A stretch of 64,000 nt of DNA from Limnobaculum zhutongyuii (lineage in GTDB: Bacteria; Pseudomonadota; Gammaproteobacteria; Enterobacterales; Enterobacteriaceae): positions 4,558,001 through 4,622,000 of the forward strand of contig NZ_CP034752.1 in the NCBI RefSeq assembly GCF_004295645.1, given 5' to 3'. Below the pieces are notes generated by a model, which saw only the letters and a list, made by a program, of their open reading frames with translations, had not been told where the DNA came from and ran no database searches. Shown piece after piece: positions 54,598 through 63,743 of the stretch. How positions within the stretch are numbered: the first letter of the stretch is position 1; each line of letters opens with the position of its first letter. Both the position numbers and the translations under genes were made by a program.

Positions 54598-54984
54598 TTA
54601 AATTTCTCTATTTTTTGAGGGGATAAACGATCGCAGAATACCTTTTACCTCCACAACATCGCTCAGGGTGACAGTGACCCTTTGATAATTAAGCAGCATA
54701 AACAATATACAGGCGATAACAATCACGACCCAGGAGAAAAAGATATGCATACCGGCAATACCGGAAAAGGCAAAAATCATACAGACTGCAAATCCGGGAA
54801 ACAGCGCCAGGGCAAGCCCTCCGGCAATAATGCCGAAGATGGTGTTTAATAGTGGAAGGCGACTTAATAAAGCAAAAATACAAGCCGTTATCAGTACACC
54901 AAATGAGGCAACAAATGCCATTCTTGCCGGTTCATTTTCAATCAACCGGGTAAAACCAAACAGCTCAAAGGGTAATTCCATCAT
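54598..54984 (-). CDS. Small membrane protein, upstream copy of a tandem duplication
   Basis: 128 residues, membrane helices as in its copy at 54092 (MAFVASFGVLITACIFALL, GLALALFPGFAVCMIFAFSGIAGMHIFFSW). Its start overlaps the lemA stop by 20 bases, so it is translationally coupled to lemA and likely the ancestral position. The C-terminal ~20 residues differ from the other copy and end exactly where the lemA fragment begins, so the tail was probably changed by the duplication junction. Function unknown. Confidence 0.82.
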   Translation of the reverse strand: MMELPFELFGFTRLIENEPARMAFVASFGVLITACIFALLSRLPLLNTIFGIIAGGLALALFPGFAVCMIFAFSGIAGMHIFFSWVVIVIACILFMLLNYQRVTVTLSDVVEVKGILRSFIPSKNREI

Positions 54985-55525
54985 ATTGCTTCTCTCCCTC
55001 AGTGATATTTAATAATGAGCGGGTCTGGTAGCCCAGCAGTTTGGCCAGAATGAGATTGGGAAATTCCTGAATGCCAATGTTATAGAGCATCACGCTTTGG
55101 TTAAAAAATTCCCTGCGATCGGCGATGCGATTTTCCAGCAGAGAGAGGCGCTGTTGTAATGCAGTTAGATTGTGTATCGCTTTTAGTTCCGGATAGTTTT
55201 CTGCCAGCATAAAAACTTGTTTTAGCAGTACATCGGTTTGATTGGTCGCCTGAACTTTTTCTTCAGTTTTTCGACTGGTTAGATAACGGCTGCGTAATTG
55301 GGCTAGCTGAATAAACAGCTCACTTTGATGTGTCATTACCTTTTCTGCCACTTTAATCAGCTCCGGTATTTCATCTGCCCGTTGTTTCAGTAACACATCG
55401 ATATTGGCAAAGGATTTTTCCACATAGTTTTTGAGGGTAACAATTTTGTTATACAGCACGACCAGATAGCGAACTATCAGTAGGGCCAGTACCACAACAA
55501 TGACTAGTGCAATCAGTGAATTCAT
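54965..55525 (-). CDS. LemA family membrane protein (third of three)
   Basis: 186 residues. The N-terminal helix LIALVIVVVLALLIVRYLVV is followed by the LemA domain: YNKIVTLKNYVEKSFANIDVL, LKQRADEIPELIKVAEK, LAENYPELKA, LENRIADRREFFNQSVMLYN and FPNLILAKLLGY. It is closer to the 42189 LemA than to the 47915 one. It lies 13 bases after a GIDE-like gene, a pairing seen for LemA genes elsewhere. Confidence 0.92.
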   Translation of the reverse strand: MNSLIALVIVVVLALLIVRYLVVLYNKIVTLKNYVEKSFANIDVLLKQRADEIPELIKVAEKVMTHQSELFIQLAQLRSRYLTSRKTEEKVQATNQTDVLLKQVFMLAENYPELKAIHNLTALQQRLSLLENRIADRREFFNQSVMLYNIGIQEFPNLILAKLLGYQTRSLLNITEGEKQYDGITL

Positions 55526-55538
55526 TCCATTTATCCCG

Positions 55539-56582
55539 TTATGGTTTTAGCCAGCTGAAAAACGGCGACTGCCAAAAATTCAGCGTGAGGGTATGACCAT
55601 CAAAGGTATAGGGGATGGTTAATATGATGGCGATCAGAAAAGCGGTAGTACCACAAAAAACCAGCGCCGTATTCACCAGCGGGCGGCTTTTATTCCACAG
55701 GGATACTTTGGTGACGGGTGATATGGCCAGAATATTTTTCACCCGGTCTTTAACAATCACTACCTGGTTATCCTGCTCGTTGGCGGCACCAATCAACATC
55801 ATTTTGTCGTTATTAAACAGCGCATATTCAGTATGACTACGACCGCCATACTCCTGCTCGGCAGAAGGGGAAAAACTCACCAGTTCCAGACCATCCGGTA
55901 CGACGGAAACCGTTCCGGTTTCGTCACTGATTTCAAACGGCAGATACTCCTCTGATATGGATATCAGGCGATAGTGCTTATCACCATCTGAGTCACGGCT
56001 GACTTCGTGTACCGTATAATAGTAAGCAATACATTTCTCTTTACTGAGTGGGGCGGTGAGCTGTTTTGATGATGACACTTTCCCTTCCACTTCAACCAGT
56101 CCCATTGCCAGCGAGCGGATTTTTGACGTAGGTAAAATTTGCTGTAGCTTAAAAAATTGGCCTTTAGTGGTGGGTTTTAACCAGGAAATAATAAAGATAA
56201 GCAGAAAAAGGCCAACAAAAGCGATAGGGCCATAGATTAATGCGCCATAAAAAATCAGTAGTAATAATCCGGAGGCAACAAACTTGAGAATGGTTTTTGG
56301 CGTGGATTGGCTTTTTTGCTGCTCTTCAATAAAACGCTCTTTTAATCCGCTGAAGAATTGGTAGATAAACGCAGCAATAAATAGCACTGCCGTCAGAATG
56401 AACAGGCCAACCAGCGTATAAAATCCGTATTGGTCATCGACAGTGAAAGCGCTACCGGCAGCGATTGCTGCGGCTAAAGGTACAATCCAAACTGGCAGAG
56501 AGCTCAGGTTATACAGCAAACGCAAAACCAACGTGATAAAACCACCAATGGCTGCGGCAAAGAAGGCGATAAAAAATGCCAT
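55539..56582 (-). CDS. GIDE-domain-like membrane protein paired with LemA
   Basis: About 347 residues: three or four N-terminal membrane helices, a soluble middle that resembles the bacterial GIDE/E3-like domain (GKVSSSKQLTAPLSKEKCIAYYYTV broken by a linker, then RLISISEEYLPFEISDETGTVSVVPDG), and a final helix near the C-terminus (ALVFCGTTAFLIAIILTIPY). The stretch RNILAISPV-like before it is typical. An alternative start at 56681 would add 33 residues; 56582 puts the first helix at the N-terminus and has GGA seven bases upstream. Function of the family in bacteria is unknown. Confidence 0.78.
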   Translation of the reverse strand: MAFFIAFFAAAIGGFITLVLRLLYNLSSLPVWIVPLAAAIAAGSAFTVDDQYGFYTLVGLFILTAVLFIAAFIYQFFSGLKERFIEEQQKSQSTPKTILKFVASGLLLLIFYGALIYGPIAFVGLFLLIFIISWLKPTTKGQFFKLQQILPTSKIRSLAMGLVEVEGKVSSSKQLTAPLSKEKCIAYYYTVHEVSRDSDGDKHYRLISISEEYLPFEISDETGTVSVVPDGLELVSFSPSAEQEYGGRSHTEYALFNNDKMMLIGAANEQDNQVVIVKDRVKNILAISPVTKVSLWNKSRPLVNTALVFCGTTAFLIAIILTIPYTFDGHTLTLNFWQSPFFSWLKP

Positions 56583-56682
56583 AATGAGTCCATTCTGTTG
56601 CGATAGTATGATTGTAACCTTAAGCCGCATATTGACAACCCTGGCTTTAAAACTACCGCGGCCCACCAAATACTCTTCCATT

Positions 56683-57143
56683 ACTTAGCCTAATAAGCAG
56701 CTAAAAGGAATGATAAATAGCTAAAATGAAAGTGCATCATGCTATTTTTTATTTATCAGGTTTGGGTTTATAGGTATTAAATAATCCACTTGTCTCCGTG
56801 GCTATTTTTATGGCATCTTTTTAAGTATATCGATTGATGCCTGTCTGACTATCATTAATGTTGCTAAAAACAGACATTTCAAAACGGTTCAGATAATAGT
56901 TTTAACTCTTTTAGAAAAATGTCATTAATCTGATATTTCTGAGAAATCTCCCACTTAAAAGCATTTTGATTGTGAATTGTTATTGATCCATTCCCCTCAA
57001 AATTCTTTATATTCGCGATGTTAACTGGATATACCTTTTGGGTTATTTCATTTGATAGCGATGCTATATGTAATAACAGTACGATCTATTATTCTCACTG
57101 GTTATTAATACTCAGTAGTAAGATTTAAAAATAAGGAACCATC
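56683..57143. promoter_or_regulatory. AT-rich divergent region upstream of the amidohydrolase gene
   Basis: 461 bases between divergent genes with no credible small gene. The amidohydrolase has AAGGAA six bases before its ATG. No strong operator dyad or promoter consensus identified. Confidence 0.45.
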
Positions 57144-58310
57144 ATGATTGAACAGAAAGTTCGTGAATATGAAACCCTGTTACAGGATATTCGCCATCAG
57201 ATTCATGAAAACCCGGAGCTGGGACTGGAAGAGATTAAAACCAGCAATCTGGTCGCAGAAAAATTAACTGAATGGGGTTATGAGGTTCATCGTGGTATGG
57301 CATCCACTGGCGTGATCGGCACTTTGAGAGTGGGTGACGGTAAAAAGACGTTGGGTATTCGTGCTGATATGGATGCGCTTCCTATTCATGAAGCCAGTGG
57401 TAAGCCCTGGTCGAGTAAAATTCCTAACAGAATGCACGCCTGTGGTCATGATGGGCATACTACTATGCTGCTGGGAGCGGCTAAGTATCTGGCGGAAACA
57501 CGTCGGTTTAACGGTACCCTGCACCTGATTTTCCAGCCTGCGGAAGAGATGATTAATGGCGGTGAAATTATGGTGAAAGAGGGGCTGTTTGAACAATTCC
57601 CTTGTGATGCCATTTTCGCCATGCACAACATGCCGGGTTTCCCTACGGGACAGTTCCTGTTTCAGCCTGGGGCGTTTATGGCTTCAATGGACCAGTATCA
57701 AATTGTCATTAAGGGATGTGGTGGACATGGCGCCATGCCTCATAAAGCTATCGATCCGGTAGTGGTTGCTTCTTATATCACTACGGCGTTACAGAGCATT
57801 GTGTCACGCAATGTTGATCCTCTGGAAGCGGCAGTCATCACCGTTGGCAGCATTATTGCCGGTGAAGCAGCTAACGTTATCCCTGATACGGCGGTGATGA
57901 AGCTCAGCGTCCGTTCCCTGAGTCGTCCTACCCGGGAGCTGTTGCTGAAGCGCATTCCTGAACTGGTAAAAGCACAGGCTGAAAGTTTTGGTGCCACGGC
58001 GGATGTCAACCACCTCAACGGCACGCCTGTGCTGGTGAATCAGGAACAGATGACACAGTTTGCCTGGCAGGTGGCGAAACAGCAGTTTGGTGAAGAGCGA
58101 GCCATCTATGGTGCCAAACCGCTGATGGGCAGTGAAGATTTCGCCTTTATGTTGGATGCCAACCCGAATGGCTGTTACCTGATAGTGGGAAATGGGGAGA
58201 AAGGCGAGGGTTCCTGCATGGTGCATAACCCGGGCTACGATTTTAACGATAAGTGTCTGGTGCCAGGCAGCACCTATTGGTGCGCACTGACCGAAGCTTA
58301 TTTGAAATAA
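57144..58310 (+). CDS. M20-family metallo-amidohydrolase (HipO-like)
   Basis: 388 residues. It should remove acyl groups from N-acyl amino acids (hippurate hydrolase type) using two metal ions. All family motifs are present: HQIHENPELGLEE, GIRADMDALPI, HACGHDGHTTMLLGAA, PAEEMINGGE, AMHNMPG, GCGGHGAMPHKAIDP and GSEDFAFML. Seventy-five bases downstream is an MHS-type transporter, so the two probably form an uptake-and-hydrolysis pair. Cytoplasmic; no signal peptide. Confidence 0.92.
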   Translation: MIEQKVREYETLLQDIRHQIHENPELGLEEIKTSNLVAEKLTEWGYEVHRGMASTGVIGTLRVGDGKKTLGIRADMDALPIHEASGKPWSSKIPNRMHACGHDGHTTMLLGAAKYLAETRRFNGTLHLIFQPAEEMINGGEIMVKEGLFEQFPCDAIFAMHNMPGFPTGQFLFQPGAFMASMDQYQIVIKGCGGHGAMPHKAIDPVVVASYITTALQSIVSRNVDPLEAAVITVGSIIAGEAANVIPDTAVMKLSVRSLSRPTRELLLKRIPELVKAQAESFGATADVNHLNGTPVLVNQEQMTQFAWQVAKQQFGEERAIYGAKPLMGSEDFAFMLDANPNGCYLIVGNGEKGEGSCMVHNPGYDFNDKCLVPGSTYWCALTEAYLK

Positions 58311-58385
58311 ATTATAAAAATAATATTGAAAACAAGAAGTAAATTAAAAATTGCTTTTCATTATGGATGACTAAGGACAGGAAAA

Positions 58386-59729
58386 ATGGCAGATACATTA
58401 ACCTCAACCGCCTCAGAGGAGGTTGCGGTCGCTAAACCGGAAAAGAAGGTTAGCGGTCGACGCGTTATCTTCGCTTCGGCGTTTGGTAATGCTTTAGAGT
58501 TTTTTGATTTCGGGGTGTACAACTTCTTCGTGGTGTATATCGGTGTACTGTTTTTCCCTCCGACCAGCGATCCTAATATCGGACTGCTGCTGGCTTTCGC
58601 CACCTTCGGCGTTAGCTTTTTTATGCGTCCTTTAGGCGGCATTTTAATTGGTGCTTACGCCGACCGCTTTGGCCGTAAACCGGCGATGGTGTTGACCATT
58701 TCATTAATGAGTTTGGGTACCTTACTGATTGGTATTGCTCCCACTTATGCCAGCGCGGGTTATTGGGGAACGATCACACTGGTGCTGGCCCGTTTGATTC
58801 AGGGGGTTGCTGCCGGTGGTGAAGTGGGTGCTTCTATGTCAATGCTGGTGGAATCTGCCCCGGCAAATCGCCGTGGTTTCTACAGCAGCTGGGCATTGGC
58901 GACTCAAGGTCTGGCAACGACCTTTGGTGGTCTGGTGGCGTTAAGCCTGAGCGCTTATTTACCGGTAATAACCAACTCTCCTGATGTGATGTCTGAATGG
59001 GGATGGCGTGTGCCGTTCTTCATTGGTGTGGCTCTGGCACCTATTGGTTGCTGGCTGCGTCTGAGTCTGGAAAATGATATGCCGCATCCAAAGGCAGCTA
59101 AAACGCAAGCTGCGGTAGTGCGTGAAAGTGCAGTGAAGTTACTGGGGCAGCATATTCGGGTGATCATTATTGGTATTCTGCTGACCATTGGCAGCACGGT
59201 GGCTACCTACATCTCTCTGTACTATTACGGTACCTATGCCGCTAAATACCTGAAGATGGACCAGAACTATGCTTATGCGGCCATGCTGTTAGCCGGCATA
59301 TTAACCTTTATTGGTGGTCTGTTAGTCGGGATATTAAGTGACCATGTGGGGCGGAAAAAGCTGGTGATGATTTCCCGAACGGTGATCCTGCTGTTGGCCT
59401 ATCCATCATTCTGGCTGCTGGTGAATTACCCTGAGCCTGCCGTTTTACTCTCAGTAGTGTTTGTGATGGTGTGTTTCACTACGCTGGGAGCGGTGCCGGT
59501 AATGTTGGTTATCTCTGAATTACTACCAAAACGTATTCGTGCTTTGGGGTTTGCACTGGTTTACAGCATCGGGGTAGCCATTTTTGGTGGCTTTGCTCAG
59601 TTCTTTGCTACTCAGTCGATTGTCTGGTTAGACAGCCTGACTGCGCCTGCATGGTATCTGGGGGGCGCAACGCTGCTGTCCATGCTGGCATTACCATTCT
59701 TTAAAGATCCGAAACGTCTGGAAGAGTGA
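58386..59729 (+). CDS. MFS transporter of the metabolite:H+ symporter (MHS) type
   Basis: 447 residues with 12 predicted membrane helices. The MHS-type start ASAFGNALEFFDFGVYNFF and the MFS loop motif GAYADRFGRKPAMV, repeated after helix 8 as GILSDHVGRKKLVM, are clear. MHS members import organic acids or their conjugates with protons. Pairing with the amidohydrolase suggests an N-acyl amino acid or related substrate (inference). A strong terminator follows, closing this two-gene unit. Confidence 0.92.
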   Translation: MADTLTSTASEEVAVAKPEKKVSGRRVIFASAFGNALEFFDFGVYNFFVVYIGVLFFPPTSDPNIGLLLAFATFGVSFFMRPLGGILIGAYADRFGRKPAMVLTISLMSLGTLLIGIAPTYASAGYWGTITLVLARLIQGVAAGGEVGASMSMLVESAPANRRGFYSSWALATQGLATTFGGLVALSLSAYLPVITNSPDVMSEWGWRVPFFIGVALAPIGCWLRLSLENDMPHPKAAKTQAAVVRESAVKLLGQHIRVIIIGILLTIGSTVATYISLYYYGTYAAKYLKMDQNYAYAAMLLAGILTFIGGLLVGILSDHVGRKKLVMISRTVILLLAYPSFWLLVNYPEPAVLLSVVFVMVCFTTLGAVPVMLVISELLPKRIRALGFALVYSIGVAIFGGFAQFFATQSIVWLDSLTAPAWYLGGATLLSMLALPFFKDPKRLEE

Positions 59730-59735
59730 TTTACC

Positions 59736-59782
59736 GAACCGACCGGAATTGAAAAATGATATCCGGTCGGTTCAGTTTTTTG
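59736..59782 (+). terminator. Intrinsic terminator of the amidohydrolase-transporter pair
   Basis: GAACCGACCGGA pairs with TCCGGTCGGTTC (59736-59773), followed by AGTTTTTTGG. It starts seven bases past the stop codon. Confidence 0.9.
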
Positions 59783-59859
59783 GAATTTTTGTTTATTCCT
59801 TTACTCACGCTTTGTTCAACGCGATATAGCTACAACACAGTAGAAACTTCAGCAAAAAG

Positions 59860-59927
59860 ATGATAGTTATCATATTGAAAAATCAATATGATCGTTCGCC
59901 TGTATCTGTGTTTTATCCCACAGGCGA
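59860..59927 (+). promoter_or_regulatory. Cluster of three dyads upstream of an EamA gene
   Basis: ATGATA/TATCAT (59860-59873), CATATTG/CAATATG (59871-59890) and TCGCCTGT/ACAGGCGA (59896-59927) follow each other in the 100 bases before the start at 59961. They could be operators for a local regulator or a leader hairpin. No regulator gene is adjacent. Confidence 0.45.
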
Positions 59928-59960
59928 TATCAATAAAAACTATCATCGGATATTTGCGCC

Positions 59961-60806
59961 ATGACCACCTTTCTATTTCTGTCGGTTCTGACTGCGGCTT
60001 TGCTTCATGCCGGATGGAACGCGATGGTCAAATTCGGCAGTGACCGTTTTCTTGGCGTTACTTTAGTCGCGGTATTTTCCGGGGTAGTGGCGTTGATAGG
60101 GCTGTTTTTCGTCGATTTTCCTGCCGCAGAATCATTACCGTGGTTAGCGTTATCCATGCTGTTTCATACCGGATATTGTCTGTTTCTCAGCCGGGCCTAT
60201 GCCAGTGGAGATTTAGGACAGGTTTATCCGATCGCCAGGGGCAGTGCGCCAATGCTGGCGGCATTGTTAAGTTGGATGATTCTCAGTGAAGTTCCACCAT
60301 TTTTGGGGATGGTTGGCGCTATGCTGCTGGTTAGCGGTGTATTGTTAATGGCGATTTCCGGCAGACGAAGTGCATCAAAGATGAGCGGACAAACATTGCT
60401 TTATGCGCTAATTACCGCGATGTTTACCGCATGTTATACCCTATCGGACGGTGCGGGCTCCCGCGCCAGTTTGAATCCGGTATCCTACACCCTGTGGTTG
60501 TTTGCCATTAATGGCGTCATCATGGCGTTTATTTTTTATCTGAAATATAAATCTTCCAGCTGGGATAAAATCAAACGGCATTGGCGGCCCGGTACTATTG
60601 GCGGCATTATGTCCCTGTTGTCCTATGGCATCGTAATTTGGGCCATGAGTCAGGCGCCTATTGCGTTAGTGGCCGCATTACGTGAAACCAGCGTTTTGTT
60701 TGCTATGGTGATCTCGGTTTATTTCCTGAAAGAGCCGCTGAATAAAATGCGCATTCTGGCAGGTCTGGTTATTGTCACCGGTGTGGTAATGACGCGATTA
60801 GGCTAA
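59961..60806 (+). CDS. EamA/DMT-family permease
   Basis: 281 residues, ten predicted membrane helices in two EamA repeats (LTAALLHAGWNAMVKFGSD, VYPIARGSAPMLAALLSWMIL; APIALVAALRETSVLFAMVI, VYFLKEPLNKMRILAGLVIV). Inner-membrane exporter or importer of unknown substrate. It is not closely similar to the EamA protein at 53043. Single gene with a dyad-rich leader. Confidence 0.88.
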   Translation: MTTFLFLSVLTAALLHAGWNAMVKFGSDRFLGVTLVAVFSGVVALIGLFFVDFPAAESLPWLALSMLFHTGYCLFLSRAYASGDLGQVYPIARGSAPMLAALLSWMILSEVPPFLGMVGAMLLVSGVLLMAISGRRSASKMSGQTLLYALITAMFTACYTLSDGAGSRASLNPVSYTLWLFAINGVIMAFIFYLKYKSSSWDKIKRHWRPGTIGGIMSLLSYGIVIWAMSQAPIALVAALRETSVLFAMVISVYFLKEPLNKMRILAGLVIVTGVVMTRLG

Positions 60807-61119
60807 CCACCTTTTTGCTTTTTGTTTCATGCTCGCCAAAAAACCAACGCTATGATGATTTTTTAATTCCGATAGTGAATATTGATCTCTGATTTCAATG
60901 AAATTATCGCATGAGACGATAGTATTAATTGAATGTTACAAGATTTATATCAATATCCAGTAAGTTATGCTTTCGTTGCTAAAATAATTAGAAGTTACTT
61001 TGTCATTATTTCGATATAATCGGCCCATCAAAATATGTACGTTTTGATTTGTCCGATACATATACAGCGTGCCGGAAAGTATCAGGCCGCATAAAAAATA
61101 ACGAAAGCAAACTAACAGC
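60807..61119 (+). promoter_or_regulatory. Upstream region of the OPT transporter with a likely promoter and dyad
   Basis: 313 bases without a gene. A perfect TATAAT lies at 61015-61020, with only a poor -35 at the right distance. A perfect dyad ATCAAAA (61027-61033) / TTTTGAT (61042-61048) sits just downstream, where a repressor would block a start near 61027. The 5' leader would be about 90 bases. Confidence 0.4.
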
Positions 61120-63261
61120 ATGAATTATATGGAAAATACATCACAGATCCGCGAGCTTACGCTGCGCGGAATTATCATTGGTGCGTTGATTACCGTGGTA
61201 TTCACTGCATCAAACGTCTACTTAGGATTGAAGGTTGGTTTAACCTTTTCATCCGCAATCCCTGCTGCCGTCATTTCAATGGCAGTACTCCGCTTCTTTT
61301 CGAAGTCGAATATTTTAGAAAATAACATGGTTCAGACGCAGGCATCCGCTGCCGGTACGCTGTCATCCGTTATTTTTATCCTTCCTGGCCTGCTAATGAT
61401 CGGCTACTGGAACAGCTTCCCGTTCTGGCAGACGTTATTGATCTGTTCTGCGGGGGGAATGTTAGGGGTGGTGTTCTCCATTCCATTGCGTCATGCGATG
61501 GTGGTGAAGAGCAATCTACCGTATCCGGAAGGGGTTGCTGCGGCAGAGATTCTGAAAGCCGGTTGTAATGACTATGTGGATGAGAACGATAAGTTAGTCA
61601 GTACCAACGACGGTGTTGGTGCAGATAAAGACAATGGTTTTCGCGATATTCTGTTTGGTGGTTTTATTGCCGCCGCCGTTAGCTTCGCGACCAATGGTTT
61701 ACGCGTTTTGGCGGACGGCGCCAGCTACTGGTTTACTCAGGGCCGTGCCATTTTCCAGATTCCGTTAGGTTTCTCTTTAGCATTGTTGAGTGCGGGTTAT
61801 CTGATTGGGATTGCCGCGGGTATTGCCATTCTGGTGGGTTCAATCATTGCCTGGGGCATTGCTATCCCAATTATTAGCTCATTAACCGACAGTGCAGAAG
61901 GACTGGCGACGTTAAGTTCCTGGGGTGTTTCAGTGCCTATGGATATCGTCGATAGTGGCTCTATTAGCGCACTGGCGATGACATTGTGGAAAACCAACGT
62001 GCGCTTTATTGGTGCCGGTACGTTAGCGATCGCTGCTATCTGGGCTCTGCTGACGCTGGTTAAGCCAATTATTGAAGGCATGAAAACCTCCCTGCGTGCG
62101 TTAAATAAAAATAACACAGGGGAAGTTATTCCAAGAACCGAGCTGGATCTGTCGCCGAAGATTGTTTTATTAATCAGCGTAGTGATGTTTTTGGTACTGA
62201 TTGGAACCTTCTACTCTTTCGTTGCTGATAGCGGTTTATCTGCTACAACGGCCTGGGGTTTAGTGTTTGCTTCCGTTATTTTTGCTTTCCTGATTGGTTT
62301 CCTGGTTGCTGCGGCCTGTGGATATATGGCGGGTTTAGTGGGTTCATCTGCCAGTCCAATTTCCGGTATCGGTATTATTGCGATTACGGCCATCTCTTTG
62401 CTGCTGTTGTTCTTAGGCGGCCTGAACGGGATGCTGGAAACCGAGCAAGGCACTAACTTTGCGACTGCGTTGGCGATTTTTACCACCAGTGCGGTATTGG
62501 CTATTGCGACTATTTCTAACGATAACCTGCAGGATTTGAAAACCGGCTATCTGGTAAAAGCGACGCCATGGCGTCAGCAGGTTGCATTATTGATTGGTTG
62601 TATTGTCGGTGCGGCAGTTATCTCTCCGGTGCTTGAGTTGCTGTATAACGCTTATGGCTTTACTGGTGCAACACCGCGTCCGGATATGGACCCAAATCAG
62701 GTGCTGGCTGCTCCGCAGGCAACTTTAATGACCACTATTGCCAAAGGTATCTTCTCCCATAAACTGGAGTGGACCATGATCATCACCGGTCTGGTGGTGG
62801 GTGCAGTCGCGATTATGATTGATGTGATGCTGGCCAAGAAAGGCAGCAAGCTGCGTATTCCTGCACTGGCTGTAGGTATGGGTATTTACCTGCCACCGGC
62901 TATTACCGCTCCGCTGATCATTGGTTCAGTTCTTTCCTGGCTGGTTGCGTCTCAGGTGAAAAAACGTGCTCGGGCACAGAATGGTGATTTCAAAGAGATG
63001 TATAAGCCGGTTGAGCGTAAAGGTGCCCTGATTGCCTCTGGTCTGATTGTCGGTGAAAGCTTAGTGGGTGTTGCGCTGGCGGTGCTGATTGTAATCAGTA
63101 TTAGTAATGGCGGTAGCGATGCGCCTCTGTCTATCAGCTCATGGCTTGAACCGGTCTTCGGTAGTTCCGGCGTGGTTGAACAACTGCTGGGGCTGGCGGT
63201 ATTCGTGATTGTTTGTATCTTGTTTGTCAAACGCGTGCTGAGTGCACTGAAAACCAAATAA
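61120..63261 (+). CDS. OPT-family oligopeptide transporter
   Basis: 713 residues, about 14-16 predicted membrane helices, proton-coupled uptake of small peptides or metal chelates. Family features: LRGIIIGALITVVFTASNVYLGLKVGLTFSSAIPAAV, written here in two parts (LRGIIIGALITVVFTASNV then YLGLKVGLTFSSAIP), SNLPYPEGVAAAEILKAG, GLVGSSASPISGIGI and ALAVGMGIYLPP. The bacterial-type member has no long soluble domain. ATG 61129 is an alternative start. Single gene with its own terminator. Confidence 0.93.
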   Translation: MNYMENTSQIRELTLRGIIIGALITVVFTASNVYLGLKVGLTFSSAIPAAVISMAVLRFFSKSNILENNMVQTQASAAGTLSSVIFILPGLLMIGYWNSFPFWQTLLICSAGGMLGVVFSIPLRHAMVVKSNLPYPEGVAAAEILKAGCNDYVDENDKLVSTNDGVGADKDNGFRDILFGGFIAAAVSFATNGLRVLADGASYWFTQGRAIFQIPLGFSLALLSAGYLIGIAAGIAILVGSIIAWGIAIPIISSLTDSAEGLATLSSWGVSVPMDIVDSGSISALAMTLWKTNVRFIGAGTLAIAAIWALLTLVKPIIEGMKTSLRALNKNNTGEVIPRTELDLSPKIVLLISVVMFLVLIGTFYSFVADSGLSATTAWGLVFASVIFAFLIGFLVAAACGYMAGLVGSSASPISGIGIIAITAISLLLLFLGGLNGMLETEQGTNFATALAIFTTSAVLAIATISNDNLQDLKTGYLVKATPWRQQVALLIGCIVGAAVISPVLELLYNAYGFTGATPRPDMDPNQVLAAPQATLMTTIAKGIFSHKLEWTMIITGLVVGAVAIMIDVMLAKKGSKLRIPALAVGMGIYLPPAITAPLIIGSVLSWLVASQVKKRARAQNGDFKEMYKPVERKGALIASGLIVGESLVGVALAVLIVISISNGGSDAPLSISSWLEPVFGSSGVVEQLLGLAVFVIVCILFVKRVLSALKTK

Positions 63262-63282
63262 GTTATAACTGAGAGCACTATT

Positions 63283-63317
63283 AAGCCCATCGATAAGAAT
63301 CGGTGGGCTTTTTTTAT
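63283..63317 (+). terminator. Intrinsic terminator of the OPT gene
   Basis: AAGCCCATCGAT pairs with ATCGGTGGGCTT (one G-T pair, 63283-63310) and runs into a T-tract to 63315. Lies 22 bases past the stop. Confidence 0.9.
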
Positions 63318-63341
63318 TATGACTAACAGAGAATCACAATA

Positions 63342-63743
63342 TTAAAAAATACCTTCAAACGGGTTCCAGCTATCGCTGCCTTTCACTTCTTTTAGATAGT
63401 AGGCGTAATTAGCCGTCATTGACCACATCATGGCGCAAGCTACGTTAATCCCGGTATTTGCACCTTTTGGCAGGTAGGTACCGGTTATCGTTTCAATAAC
63501 AACGATAATAATGCCAATGCCAATAGCAATACCGAACAACACCAGATTCTTTTTCCACAGGCCTAAAACAAAGAAATAAATAAAGCCGAAAAAGAATGCG
63601 ATGATATTCATACTGAATAAAATTCTACGCATTGGTTTTTCAGCTTTAATCGCTGCTTTATGTTCAGGCGTTTTTGGTGAACCATGCTGATCAAAGAAAG
63701 CAAAACGAGTTTGCCATTTTTCAGAGTATTTACTTCTATCCAT
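63342..63743 (-). CDS. Small DUF2628-like membrane protein
   Basis: 133 residues. The start SEKWQTRFAFFDQHG and two or three membrane helices (NIIAFFFGFIYFFVLGLW, LVLFGIAIGIGIIIVVIET) with FFFGFIYFFVLGLWKKN resemble DUF2628 proteins. Function unknown. Convergent to the OPT gene; the OPT terminator stem lies between them. Confidence 0.82.
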   Translation of the reverse strand: MDRSKYSEKWQTRFAFFDQHGSPKTPEHKAAIKAEKPMRRILFSMNIIAFFFGFIYFFVLGLWKKNLVLFGIAIGIGIIIVVIETITGTYLPKGANTGINVACAMMWSMTANYAYYLKEVKGSDSWNPFEGIF

